From Tenggerimyces sp963762635 (GTDB lineage Bacteria > Actinomycetota > Actinomycetes > Propionibacteriales > Actinopolymorphaceae), in contig CAVXLQ010000018.1 in assembly GCA_963762635.1 (NCBI GenBank), forward strand, positions 620,001 to 684,000: a stretch of DNA of 64,000 bases, read 5' to 3'. Under the pieces are notes generated by a model. The model saw only the letters and a program-made list of their open reading frames with translations. It searched no databases and had not been told where the DNA came from. Every line of letters starts with the position of its first letter. Position 1 is the stretch's first letter. Of this stretch, positions 53,366 through 62,307 are shown in pieces. The translations under genes were made by a program, and so were the position numbers.

Positions 53366-53920
53366 ATGAAGCGGCTGGTCGACAGGCAGCTGGACGTTCC
53401 CTTGCTCCAGGGCGGCGAGTCCCGGCTCTACCTGGCCGACGAGGCGCCGCCGACTGACTTGTGTGGGAGCGCGTTCGGGTTCGTCTTCGAGGGTGACCGA
53501 GTCCTGCAGACACACCTGCGTCGGCGCGGCTGGGATCTGCCGGGCGGTGTCATCGACCCAGGCGAGACGCCCGAGGTGGCGGCCGTGCGCGAGATCTGGG
53601 AGGAGACCTACGCGCGAGTCGAGATCATCGAGTTGCTCGGCTTCCAGGAGCTGGAGGTCTTCTTCCCGAAGCCGGAGAACTACCGCTGGGCCTACCCGGT
53701 CTCGATCCAGGTGCACTACCGCTGCCGGCTGCTCGAGCTCTGCCCGTTCGAGGAGAACGAGGAGAGCATCGACCGCGGCTTCTTCGCGCCCGACGAGGCT
53801 CGCGCCCTCCCCACGATGCGCGGGCACCTCGCTGTCTACGAAGAATCCCTCCGCCGCGCTCGTCTGACAGGCGGCGGGTTGGGCATCCGTCGAGGTGGTT
53901 GCGACAATGGACGGCGATGA
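53366..53920 (+). CDS. NUDIX hydrolase
   Basis: The 184-residue protein has a nudix box: GGVIDPGETPEVAAVREIWEE, split here as GGVIDPGE and REIWEE, at about residues 58-80, preceded by the HLRRRGWDLPG strand. It hydrolyses a nucleoside-diphosphate-linked substrate; the specificity is not evident. ATG start at 53366. Its stop overlaps the start of the haemoglobin gene (ATGA), so the two are cotranslated. Confidence 0.9.
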   Translation: MKRLVDRQLDVPLLQGGESRLYLADEAPPTDLCGSAFGFVFEGDRVLQTHLRRRGWDLPGGVIDPGETPEVAAVREIWEETYARVEIIELLGFQELEVFFPKPENYRWAYPVSIQVHYRCRLLELCPFEENEESIDRGFFAPDEARALPTMRGHLAVYEESLRRARLTGGGLGIRRGGCDNGRR

Positions 53921-54333
53921 GTGAGCAGCAGGCAGCCGAGACGTTCTACGACGCCGTCGGCGGGCATGAGACGTTCCGGAAGCTGGTGGCCCGGTTCTAT
54001 GAGGGCGTGGCCGGCGACCCCGTTCTGCGGGCGATGTATCCGGAGGAGGATCTCGGCCCGGCGGAGGTGCGGTTCCGGATGTTCCTCGAGCAGTACTGGG
54101 GTGGTCCCCGTACGTACTCCGAGGAGCGCGGACACCCTCGGCTGCGGATGCGGCACGCGCCGTTCGCAGTCACCGAGGCCGCCCGCGACCGGTGGCTCGG
54201 GCACATGCGCATGGCCGTCGACGAGCTCGAGCTCGAGCCGATGTACGAGCAGGAGCTCTGGGCGTACCTCGTGATGGCGGCGAACTCGATGGTCAACACC
54301 CTCGACGACCCGCGCCAGAACCTGCTCGGCTGA
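53917..54333 (+). CDS. glbO: Group II truncated haemoglobin
   Basis: The 138-residue protein has the truncated-globin pattern: FYDAVGGHETFRKLVARFYEG, YPEEDLGPAEVRFRMFLEQYWGGP, proximal His in RLRMRHAPF at about residue 73, and the group II Trp in DRWLGHM. It binds oxygen or NO in the cytoplasm, probably for redox or NO protection. It starts within the NUDIX stop and precedes the GH13 gene by 14 bases, an arrangement that looks operonic without an obvious pathway link. Confidence 0.93.
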   Translation: MSEQQAAETFYDAVGGHETFRKLVARFYEGVAGDPVLRAMYPEEDLGPAEVRFRMFLEQYWGGPRTYSEERGHPRLRMRHAPFAVTEAARDRWLGHMRMAVDELELEPMYEQELWAYLVMAANSMVNTLDDPRQNLLG

Positions 54334-54347
54334 GGAGCCCCCCGCTC

Positions 54348-56000
54348 ATGACGTACGACGCGAACTGGTGGCGCAACGCCGTCATCTACCAGATCTACAT
54401 CCGCAGCTTCGCCGACGGGAACGGCGACGGAGTCGGGGACATCGCCGGCATTCGGAGCCGGCTGCCGTACCTCCGTGACCTGGGCGTCGACGCGATCTGG
54501 ATCACGCCCTGGTACCCGAGCCCGATGGCCGACGGCGGGTACGACGTCGCGGATTATCGCGACATCGCGCCGGAGTTCGGGACGCTCGACGAGGCGTCGG
54601 CGCTGCTCGAGGAGGCCCACGAGCACGGCCTGAAGGTCCTTCTCGACATCGTTCCGAACCACACCTCGGACGAGCACGAGTGGTTCCGGCAGGCGCTCGA
54701 GGCGGGTCCGGGCGACCCGGAACGGGAGCGCTACTGGTTCCGCGACGGGCGCGGACCGGACGGCGCGCTGCCGCCGAACGACTGGTTCTCGGTCTTCGGT
54801 GGACCCGCGTGGACGCGGCTGCTCGACGAGGAGGGCGTGCCGGAGCAGTGGTACCTGCACCTGTTCGCCCCCGAGCAGCCCGACCTGAAGTGGACCAACC
54901 AGGAGGTCCGCACCGAGTTCGAGGACGTCCTGCGCTTCTGGTTCGACCGCGGCGTGGACGGCTTCCGGATCGACGTCGCGCACGGGTTGATGAAGCACCC
55001 GGCGCTGCCCGACCTTGGGCTGTCGATGGAGGAGCTGCTCGCCGCACCCCCGGCGGACCACCCGGCCTGGGACCGTCCCGACGTGCACGAGATCTACCGC
55101 GAGTGGCGCAAGGTCGCCGACTCGTACGAGGACCCGCGCGTCTTCGTCGCCGAGGCCTGGGTGCACACCGGGTCGGACCGGCTGGCCGCGTACCTGCGCC
55201 CGGACGAGCTGCACCAGGCGTTCAACTTCGACTTCCTGCGCTGCCACTGGGAAGCGCAGCAGCTGCGGACGTCGATCGACCACAGCCTCGAGACGCTCGC
55301 GGACGTCGGTGCGCCCACGAGCTGGGTGATGTCGAACCACGACATCTACCGGCACGTCACCAGGTTCGGCCGGCCGCCGTTGTCGAGCCTGGCCAACCGT
55401 GGGGCCTATGAGCAGCTGCCGGTGGACGTCGCGCTCGGCACGCGCCGCGCGCGGGCGGCGGCGCTGCTGATGCTCGGGCTGCCGGGGAGCGCGTACGTCT
55501 ACCAGGGCGAGGAGCTCGGGCTGCCGGACGTGACGGACCTGCCCGAGGACACGCTGCAGGACCCAATCTGGGAGCGGTCCGGCAACACCGTTCGCGGCCG
55601 CGACGGCTGCCGCGTACCGCTGCCGTGGTCGGGTACGTCGCCGCCGTTCGGCTTCGGCTCAAGCGACGGGGCCGAGCCGTGGCTGCCCCAGCCGGCCGAG
55701 TGGATCTCGCTGACGGCGGAGGCCCAGGCCGAGGCCGCGGACTCGATGCTGTCGCTGTACCGAGACGCGCTCCGGATCCGTCGCGAGCAACTGGCGGGGC
55801 AGCCGGAGGCGCTCACGTGGAACAAGGACGCACCCGATGCGGTGCTGTCGTTCAACCGCGGCGACGCCCTGCGCGTGGTGGTCAACCTGGGTGAGGTCCC
55901 CGTGGCGCTGCCCCAACACGTCGCGGTGGCGCTGGCCAGCGGCCCGTTGCCGCACGACACCCTGCCCCCGGACACCGCCGCCTGGCTCCAAGTGCGCTAG
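54348..56000 (+). CDS. GH13 alpha-glucosidase (AglA-like)
   Basis: The 550-residue enzyme has all GH13 regions: DIVPNHTSD, GFRIDVAH with nucleophile Asp at about 209, FVAEAW with acid/base Glu at about 269, and SNHD with Asp at about 332. The N-terminus WWRNAVIYQIYIRSFADGNG is that of oligo-1,6-glucosidase/alpha-glucosidase (GH13 subfamilies 23/30-type). There is no signal peptide, so it hydrolyses imported malto- or isomalto-oligosaccharides, or sucrose/trehalose-like sugars, inside the cell. ATG at 54348; its end overlaps the convergent tandem-MarR gene by four bases. Confidence 0.93.
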   Translation: MTYDANWWRNAVIYQIYIRSFADGNGDGVGDIAGIRSRLPYLRDLGVDAIWITPWYPSPMADGGYDVADYRDIAPEFGTLDEASALLEEAHEHGLKVLLDIVPNHTSDEHEWFRQALEAGPGDPERERYWFRDGRGPDGALPPNDWFSVFGGPAWTRLLDEEGVPEQWYLHLFAPEQPDLKWTNQEVRTEFEDVLRFWFDRGVDGFRIDVAHGLMKHPALPDLGLSMEELLAAPPADHPAWDRPDVHEIYREWRKVADSYEDPRVFVAEAWVHTGSDRLAAYLRPDELHQAFNFDFLRCHWEAQQLRTSIDHSLETLADVGAPTSWVMSNHDIYRHVTRFGRPPLSSLANRGAYEQLPVDVALGTRRARAAALLMLGLPGSAYVYQGEELGLPDVTDLPEDTLQDPIWERSGNTVRGRDGCRVPLPWSGTSPPFGFGSSDGAEPWLPQPAEWISLTAEAQAEAADSMLSLYRDALRIRREQLAGQPEALTWNKDAPDAVLSFNRGDALRVVVNLGEVPVALPQHVAVALASGPLPHDTLPPDTAAWLQVR

Positions 56001-56830
56001 CCGTCCTGGTTGCGCGAAGCCAGGAGCTTCTGCAGCAACGTGCGCAGCTCGTTCTCCTCGGCATCGCCCAGCAGCTGGCGGATGTCGGCTTGCAGGACAC
56101 GCGAGATGTCCGTCACCTCCGCCACTCGCTTCCGGCCCAACGACGTCAGGGACAACGCGTAGCGGCGACGGTCGGACGGGTCGACGCCGCGCGACACCAG
56201 GTCGGCTTGGACCAGCTCCTCCACCACCTGGGCCGCGGCGGGCTCGCTGATCCCTAGCTCCTCAGCCAGCACCCGCTGCGGACACGGCGAAAGCCGCGCC
56301 ACCGTCCCCAACGAGGCGAAGTGCCGCGTCCGCAAGCCCAACGGCCGGAGCAGGGAGTCACCCATCCGCCGCAGCCGGAAGTGCGCCTGCGCCACCAGGT
56401 GTCCCGTGCTCGTGACGGCGATCGAAGGCACCGGCATCAGCTTCGCCAACAGCTGGTGGAGCCGCCGCCGTTCCCGAGCCGACAGCCCTGCCAACACCGA
56501 AGCCTCGCCCGCCGAAACCGACGCCCGCATCGAAGAAAGAGCCGCAGAACCGGCCGGCGTCAACGAGAGCACGATCGCCCGCCGGTTCGACGGGTTCGGT
56601 CGCCGCGTCACGTAGCCCTCGGCCTCGAGGCGATCGACCAGCCGCACCATGATCGTGCGGTTGATGCCGAGCCGTTCGGCCAACTCCACCTGAGATTCCG
56701 CGGCCGCCGAACCCAACGCGGACATGAGCACGAAGTCGCTCGTGTCGGCGCCGAACAGGGCGTACGTACGCCGCATCAACCCACCGATCGAGCCCCGAAC
56801 GACGTCGGCGAGCTCCGACTCATCCCGCAT
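55997..56830 (-). CDS. Tandem MarR-domain regulator
   Basis: The 277-residue protein holds two MarR winged helices in one chain. The first (about 1-130) has SQVELAERLGINRTIMVRLVD and EGYVTRRPNPSNRRA; the second (about 145-277) has PQRVLAEELGISEPAAAQVVE and LVSRGVDPSDRRRYAL. Ordinary MarR proteins are about 145 residues and dimerise, so this is a fused pseudo-dimer that can bind asymmetric DNA. It is divergent from the MFS pump gene with an operator between them, so it most likely represses that pump and itself in the absence of drug. Confidence 0.9.
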   Translation of the reverse strand: MRDESELADVVRGSIGGLMRRTYALFGADTSDFVLMSALGSAAAESQVELAERLGINRTIMVRLVDRLEAEGYVTRRPNPSNRRAIVLSLTPAGSAALSSMRASVSAGEASVLAGLSARERRRLHQLLAKLMPVPSIAVTSTGHLVAQAHFRLRRMGDSLLRPLGLRTRHFASLGTVARLSPCPQRVLAEELGISEPAAAQVVEELVQADLVSRGVDPSDRRRYALSLTSLGRKRVAEVTDISRVLQADIRQLLGDAEENELRTLLQKLLASRNQDG

Positions 56831-56857
56831 CGGCCATACCCTACCAATGATTGATAG

Positions 56858-56877
56858 TTAAGTATGTTGACACTTAA
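56858..56877. promoter_or_regulatory. Inverted repeat operator between the tandem MarR and MFS genes
   Basis: TTAAGT at 56858-56863 and ACTTAA at 56872-56877 are inverted repeats with an 8-base spacer, in a short AT-rich divergent gap of about 70 bases. A TTGATA box at 56851 lies 17 bases before TTAAGT (56874), a weak promoter for the MFS gene that the regulator would cover. MarR operators typically have this form. Confidence 0.65.
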
Positions 56878-56902
56878 GTAAGTGACACGTACGTTCACCA
56901 GC

Positions 56903-58264
56903 ATGACCACCACAGCCCCACCCGAAGCACCACCGCGCAACGCCGCGCTCGCGCTGCTCGTCATCGCCATGGCACAGCTGATGCTGATCCTCGACGTCAC
57001 GATCACCAACGTCGCGCTCCCGAGCATCCAAAGCGCCCTCGAGCTCGCTCCCGCCGACCTCAACTGGGTGATCACCGCCTACGCGCTCACGTTCGGCGGC
57101 CTCCTGCTCCTCGGCGGACGCCTCGGCGACCTGTTCGGACGACGGCGGGTCTTTCGCATCGGCCTCGCCCTGTTCGCCGTCGCGTCGCTGGCCGGCGGCC
57201 TCGCCACGGACGCCAGCGTCCTCATCGGCGCCCGCGCGCTCCAGGGCGTCGGCGCCGCGATCACCGCACCGACCGCGCTGGCGCTCCTCATCACGACGTT
57301 CCCGGCCGGCCCCGCACGCACGAAGGCGCTCGGCGTGTACGGCGCGATGGGTGGCGTCGGCGGAGTCGTCGGCCTGCTCCTCGGCGGCGCGCTCACCGGC
57401 TACCTCGACTGGCGCTGGGTGCTGTTCGTCAACGTGCCCATCGCCCTGCTCGTCCTCGCCGGCAGCACCCTCCTCCCCATCGGAGAACGCACCAGCGGCA
57501 GACTCGACGTGCCCGGCGCGATCACCGCCACCGCGGGCGTCGCGGCACTGGTCTACGCGATCAACCGTGCCAGCACCGTCGGCTGGACGAGCATCTCGAC
57601 GGTCGGCTTCGCGGTCGCCGCGCTCGCTCTCCTCACCGCGTTCGTCCTCATCGAACGACGAAGCCCCGCCCCGATGCTCCCACCGAGGCTGCTGCGCAAC
57701 CGGGGTCGCGTCGGCGCCTACTCGATCGTGTTCCTCGTCGGCGTCGGCCTCTTCTCCACGCTCTACTTCCTCACGTTGTACCTCCAGCGCGTCGAGGGCT
57801 ACTCCCCCATGCAAACCGGGCTGGCCTTCCTCCCGTTCGCGATCGGCTTGGGCGCCGGCGGCGGCGCGATCGGCCCGAGGCTGTTGGCGAGGTTCAACGA
57901 ACGTACGGTCACCGCTGTCGCCATGCTCGTCGCGGCCGCCGCGATGGCCTGGTTCAGCCTGCTCAGTCCTGGCTCGAACCCGTTCGCGATCCTGCTCCCG
58001 GCACAGCTCGTCGCCGGCATCGGCCTCGGCATCACGATGGTGGCGTCGACCGTACGGACGGTACGCGACGTCGCCCCGACCGACACCGGCATCGCCGCCG
58101 GGCTGCTCAACACCAGCCAGCAGCTCGGTGGAGCGCTCGGCCTCGCGATCCTCACCGCGATCGCCGCCGCCAACGGTGCCAGCTCGAGCTATCTCTCCGC
58201 CGGTCTCGTCTTCCTCCTGGCCTTGGGCATCGCGCTCGTCGCCTACCCGCGCACCGCCCGCTGA
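56903..58264 (+). CDS. DHA2-family MFS multidrug efflux transporter
   Basis: The 453-residue protein (from ATG 56903; GTG 56882 is an in-frame alternative) has about 14 predicted spans. The DHA2 landmarks are present: MLILDVTITNVALPSI in span 1, LGGRLGDLFGRRRVF as motif A, and LGVYGAMGGVGGVVGLLLGG as motif C of drug antiporters. It should export toxic compounds using the proton gradient. Neither start has a clear ribosome site, so the transcript may be leaderless. Confidence 0.93.
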   Translation: MTTTAPPEAPPRNAALALLVIAMAQLMLILDVTITNVALPSIQSALELAPADLNWVITAYALTFGGLLLLGGRLGDLFGRRRVFRIGLALFAVASLAGGLATDASVLIGARALQGVGAAITAPTALALLITTFPAGPARTKALGVYGAMGGVGGVVGLLLGGALTGYLDWRWVLFVNVPIALLVLAGSTLLPIGERTSGRLDVPGAITATAGVAALVYAINRASTVGWTSISTVGFAVAALALLTAFVLIERRSPAPMLPPRLLRNRGRVGAYSIVFLVGVGLFSTLYFLTLYLQRVEGYSPMQTGLAFLPFAIGLGAGGGAIGPRLLARFNERTVTAVAMLVAAAAMAWFSLLSPGSNPFAILLPAQLVAGIGLGITMVASTVRTVRDVAPTDTGIAAGLLNTSQQLGGALGLAILTAIAAANGASSSYLSAGLVFLLALGIALVAYPRTAR

Positions 58265-58283
58265 CCGATACCGGCGTGGGCGT

Positions 58284-58298
58284 GGGGAACCGCTTTCC
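58284..58298. promoter_or_regulatory. LacI-like operator 3, before the GH95 gene
   Basis: GGGGAACCGCTTTCC matches the operators at 19604 and 19898 at the GGGRAA and CGCTTtCC core. It overlaps a possible -35 region, and TAGGAT at 58318-58323 could be a -10 placing the transcript start at about the ATG at 58331, implying leaderless translation. Binding here would block the GH95-GH97 transcript. Confidence 0.6.
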
Positions 58299-58330
58299 GA
58301 GCTGATCGTATCGGATGTAGGATCCGGGAA

Positions 58331-60568
58331 ATGTGGTACGACAGGCCGGCGACCGACTGGGAGCGTGAGGCTCTCCCGATCGGCAACGGGTCGCTTGGCG
58401 CGATGGTCTTCGGCGGCATCGAGACCGATCGCATCCAGCTGAACGAGAAGACGCTCTGGACCGGCGGACCGGGCACGGTCGAGGACGGCCACGCCCATAC
58501 GTACGGGCTGTGGGAGCAGGACCGGCCAGGCGCGCTGCAACGGATCCGCGAGGAGCTCGCCCAGCACGGAACCCTCGAGCCGGCCCGGATGGTCGAGGCG
58601 TTCGGCCAACCAGACTGGGGATTCGGCGCGTACCAGCCGTTCGGCGACATCTACCTCGACTTCGGCGACACGGACATCGAGGCCCAGGGCTATCGCCGCG
58701 AGCTGGATCTCCAGAACGGCATCGCCAGGGTCAGCTACGCGAGCCACACCCGCGAGTACCTCGCCAGCTACCCGGCGAACGTCATCGCCATCCACCTCGA
58801 AGCACCAGACCTCGGCTTCACGCTCCGCTTCGAGACACCCCACGACGCCACGCTCACCACCAGGAACGGCAGCCTCACGATCGACGGCGCCCTCACCGAC
58901 AACGGGCTCCGGTTCGCCGGCCAGCTCAAGGTCAGCACCGACGGCGACCTGCACGATCTCACCGTCAGCAACGCCACCCAGGCCACGATCCTCTTCACCG
59001 CCGCGACGGACTACGCGGACGCGTATCCCCACTACCGCAGCGGAAAAGACCCTCGCGAGGCCGTCGCCGAACGCATCGCCGAAGCCCCGGCGTACGAAGA
59101 CCTCAAGGCCCAGCACGTAGCCGACCACCGCGGCCTGTTCGACCGCGTCACCCTCGACCTGCACGCCGACGAGAGCGACGAGCCCACCGACGTCAGAATC
59201 GCCACGTACGAAGGACGAGATCGCGGTCTGGAGCATGAGTACTTCCAGTACGGCCGCTATCTCCTCATCGCCTCCTCCCGCGACGGCAGCCTCCCCGCCA
59301 ACCTGCAAGGCGTCTGGAACGCGTCGACGACCCCACCGTGGTCCGCCGACTACCACGTCAACATCAACTTGCAGATGAACTACTGGCCCGCCGAGATCGC
59401 CAACCTCGCCGACACCACCGGCCCGCTCATCGCGTTCATCGACTCGCTTCGCACCTCGGGCAGCAAGGCAGCCGAGCAGATCTACCAGTCGAAGGGCTGG
59501 GTCGTCGGCAACCAGACCAACGTCTGGGGCTTCAACGGCCTCCGCAACCACCCCACCAGCTTCTGGTTCCCCGAAGCCGCCGCCTGGCTCTGCCGGCACG
59601 TCTGGGAGCACTACGAGTTCAACCAGGACCGAGACTTCCTCGAGAACAAGGGGTTCCCGATCCTCAAGGACACCACCGAGTTCTGGCTCGCGTTCCTCAC
59701 CGAGGACAGCGACGGCAAGCTCGTCGTCTCCCCGAGCTACTCCCCGGAGCACGGCCTGTTCACTGCCGGCGCCTCGATGGGCCAGCAGATCGTTCGCGAC
59801 CTGCTGACCAACACTCTCGCGGCCGCCGAAATCCTCAACGAGGACGACGAGTTCCGAGCGAACGTGCGCGCCACCCTGAAGCAGCTCGCGACCGGGCTCA
59901 CCGTCGGCTCCTGGGGACAGCTCCAGGAGTGGCCTGTCGACCTCGACGACCCGAACGACGAGCACCGCCACGTCTCCCACCTCTACGCGCTCCATCCCGC
60001 CGCGCAGATCTCGCCCCGCACGACACCCGGGCTCGCCGAGGCCGCGAAGGTCACGCTCAACGCGCGAGGCGACGGCGGTACGGGCTGGAGCAAGGCCTGG
60101 AAGATCAACTTCTGGGCACGCCTCCACGACGGCGACCACTCCCACAAGATGCTGTCCGAACAGCTCCAGCACTCCACGCTCCCGAACCTCTGGGACACCC
60201 ATCCGCCGTTCCAGATCGACGGGAACTTCGGTGCGACCTCGGGCATCACAGAGATGCTGCTGCAGAGCCACGACGACGACACGATCCACTTCCTCCCCGC
60301 GCTGCCGTCGAAGTGGCCGAACGGCACCGTCCGAGGACTCCGTGCCCGCGGTGACGTCACCGTCCACCTCACCTGGCACGACGGCGCCCTCGACGAAGCA
60401 ATCCTCGCCACCGGCCAGACAGCCAGACTGACGGCCAGAAGCACCTTGTTCACCAAGGGATTCACCCTCACCGACCAAGACGGCGCGCAGGTCCGGTACG
60501 AGCAGGTCGACGGCGAGATCACGTTCACCACCACCGCGGGAGGCACCTACCGATGCGCGTCGTCCTGA
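58331..60568 (+). CDS. GH95 glycosidase (alpha-L-fucosidase / alpha-L-galactosidase type)
   Basis: The 745-residue enzyme has GH95 marks: ALPIGNGSLGAMVFGG and LNEKTLWTGGPG at the N-terminus, PANLQGVWN and INLQMNYWPAE in the (alpha/alpha)6 barrel, and FQIDGNFGATSGI near the C-terminus. The family hydrolyses terminal alpha-1,2-linked L-fucose or L-galactose from plant or animal glycans with inversion. No signal peptide is visible, so it acts on imported oligosaccharides. The GH97 gene overlaps its 3' end by 16 bases. Confidence 0.93.
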   Translation: MWYDRPATDWEREALPIGNGSLGAMVFGGIETDRIQLNEKTLWTGGPGTVEDGHAHTYGLWEQDRPGALQRIREELAQHGTLEPARMVEAFGQPDWGFGAYQPFGDIYLDFGDTDIEAQGYRRELDLQNGIARVSYASHTREYLASYPANVIAIHLEAPDLGFTLRFETPHDATLTTRNGSLTIDGALTDNGLRFAGQLKVSTDGDLHDLTVSNATQATILFTAATDYADAYPHYRSGKDPREAVAERIAEAPAYEDLKAQHVADHRGLFDRVTLDLHADESDEPTDVRIATYEGRDRGLEHEYFQYGRYLLIASSRDGSLPANLQGVWNASTTPPWSADYHVNINLQMNYWPAEIANLADTTGPLIAFIDSLRTSGSKAAEQIYQSKGWVVGNQTNVWGFNGLRNHPTSFWFPEAAAWLCRHVWEHYEFNQDRDFLENKGFPILKDTTEFWLAFLTEDSDGKLVVSPSYSPEHGLFTAGASMGQQIVRDLLTNTLAAAEILNEDDEFRANVRATLKQLATGLTVGSWGQLQEWPVDLDDPNDEHRHVSHLYALHPAAQISPRTTPGLAEAAKVTLNARGDGGTGWSKAWKINFWARLHDGDHSHKMLSEQLQHSTLPNLWDTHPPFQIDGNFGATSGITEMLLQSHDDDTIHFLPALPSKWPNGTVRGLRARGDVTVHLTWHDGALDEAILATGQTARLTARSTLFTKGFTLTDQDGAQVRYEQVDGEITFTTTAGGTYRCASS

Positions 60569-62307
60569 CCCCGCCCAAGGGCAACCACGTCGAAGCCTCG
60601 GTCGACCTCTCCCGCGGCCGCCTCTCGCTCTCGGTCAAGCACGGCGACACCACGCTGCTCCAACCCTCGCGGCTCGGCGTCAGGACCACGCACGCCGACC
60701 TCACTACCGGCCTGCAGCTCGTCAGGCAGTCCACGCGCACCATCCGCGACGCGTACGAGACCACCACCGGCCGCCGCCGCAAGCACACGTACACGGCACG
60801 AGAGACGACGTTCCGGCTCAGCAAGGGCGACCACCGGATCGACCTGCAGGTGAGGGTCTCCGCCGACGGCGTCGCCTACCGGTACGTCCTCCACTGGTCC
60901 GGCCCGGTCACCGTCATGGAGGAGCTCTCGGAGTACGTCGTCCCGAAGGACGCCGAGGCGATCCTGCTCCCGTACGACAACGGCAGGTACGACTACGAGA
61001 CCATCCACGACCACACCACCGTGGGCAAGGCAACACCCGACGTCTACGGCTACCCCGCGCTGTTCGGCGTCGACGACAGCTGGTTGCTCGTCACCGAGTC
61101 CGACCTCGACTCGCGCTACGCCGGCTCGTTCCTCACCCTCGACGACCAGAAGTTCCAGCTCACGTTGCCGGATCCGTACGTCACCGGCCCGAGCCCGCTC
61201 GCCACACCCTGGCGCACGATGGTCGTCGGCGACCTCGCGACCGTCGTCGAGAGCGACCTCGTCACCAGCCTCGCCGCACCGACCACGCTCGAGCACACCG
61301 ACTGGATCAAACCCGGCAGAGCGGCCTGGTCGTGGTGGTCGGACGGCCCGAGCTCGCGCGATCCCGAAGCCCAGCGGACGTTCGTCGACTACGCCAGCTC
61401 GCAGGGCTGGGAGTACGTGCTCGTCGACGCCGGCTGGAACGCCAGCTGGGTGCCCGAGCTGGTCGAGTACGCCGCCGACAAGGGCGTCGGCATCTGGCTC
61501 TGGGAACGCTGGCAGAACCTCGACTCCCCGCGCGAGCATCGCGAACGCCTCGGCCGCTGGAAGGAGTGGGGCGTCGTCGGTGTCAAGGTCGACTTTACGG
61601 AGTCCGACGGGCAGGACCGGATGCGCTGGTTCGACGCCGTTCTCGCCTCCTCCGCGCACTGTCAGCTGATGGTCAACTTCCACGGCGGCACGATCCCGCG
61701 CGGCACCGAGCGCACCTGGCCACACTTGATGAGCGTCGAGGCGGTCAAGGGCGCGGAGAACATCAAGCCGCGCCGCGGCAAGGAGCCGATGCCGCCGCGG
61801 CACTACGTGACCCTCGCGTTCACGCGCAACCTGCAAGGCCCGATGGACTTCACGCCCGTCACGTTCACCGCGGTCCGCGAGATCAGCGCGGGACACGAGC
61901 TGGCGCTCGCGGTGCTGTACGAGTCCGGCGTCCAGCACCTCGCCGACAGCGTCGCGTCCTACCAGGCGAGGCCGCTCGCCGAGGAGCTGCTGAAGGTCGT
62001 ACCGGCGGCCTGGGACGACACGAAGCTGCTGTCCGGTGATCCGCACGAGCATGTCGTCCTGGCAAGGCGACACGAGCAGGCTTGGTTCGTAGCCGCGGGA
62101 TTCGCCGGCCGCGCACGTACCGTCAAGGTACCGTTGACGTTCCTGGGCGAAGGCGACTGGACCGCGCGGAGCTACGCGGACGCTTCGGACTACCCGCGCG
62201 ACACCCTCAGCGCCGAGACCCGGCAGGTCACCGCGAGCGACACGATCGACGTGAAGGTCGCCAAGAACGGCGGCTTCACGATCCGCATCACGCCAACCGC
62301 AGGCTGA
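60553..62307 (+). CDS. GH97 glycosidase (probable alpha-galactosidase)
   Basis: The 584-residue protein has a GH97 N-terminal beta-sandwich (about 1-240), a TIM barrel with AAWSWWSDGPSSRDPE, YVLVDAGWN, GVVGVKVDF with a candidate nucleophile Asp at about 347, and VNFHGGTIPRGTERTWP, then a C-terminal beta domain. An Asp in the KVDF position is what I expect of the retaining alpha-galactosidase branch rather than of SusB-type alpha-glucosidases, but this is not certain. It has no signal peptide. Its start lies inside GH95, so the two are translated together and probably work on one fucosylated, galactosylated glycan. Confidence 0.92.
   Translation: MRVVLTPPKGNHVEASVDLSRGRLSLSVKHGDTTLLQPSRLGVRTTHADLTTGLQLVRQSTRTIRDAYETTTGRRRKHTYTARETTFRLSKGDHRIDLQVRVSADGVAYRYVLHWSGPVTVMEELSEYVVPKDAEAILLPYDNGRYDYETIHDHTTVGKATPDVYGYPALFGVDDSWLLVTESDLDSRYAGSFLTLDDQKFQLTLPDPYVTGPSPLATPWRTMVVGDLATVVESDLVTSLAAPTTLEHTDWIKPGRAAWSWWSDGPSSRDPEAQRTFVDYASSQGWEYVLVDAGWNASWVPELVEYAADKGVGIWLWERWQNLDSPREHRERLGRWKEWGVVGVKVDFTESDGQDRMRWFDAVLASSAHCQLMVNFHGGTIPRGTERTWPHLMSVEAVKGAENIKPRRGKEPMPPRHYVTLAFTRNLQGPMDFTPVTFTAVREISAGHELALAVLYESGVQHLADSVASYQARPLAEELLKVVPAAWDDTKLLSGDPHEHVVLARRHEQAWFVAAGFAGRARTVKVPLTFLGEGDWTARSYADASDYPRDTLSAETRQVTASDTIDVKVAKNGGFTIRITPTAG

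Noticed and set aside
56858..60478. 1206-residue minus-strand frame across the MFS and GH95 genes
   Set aside because: It is antisense to two clear genes and highly charged and repetitive, as expected of shadow frames in high-GC DNA.
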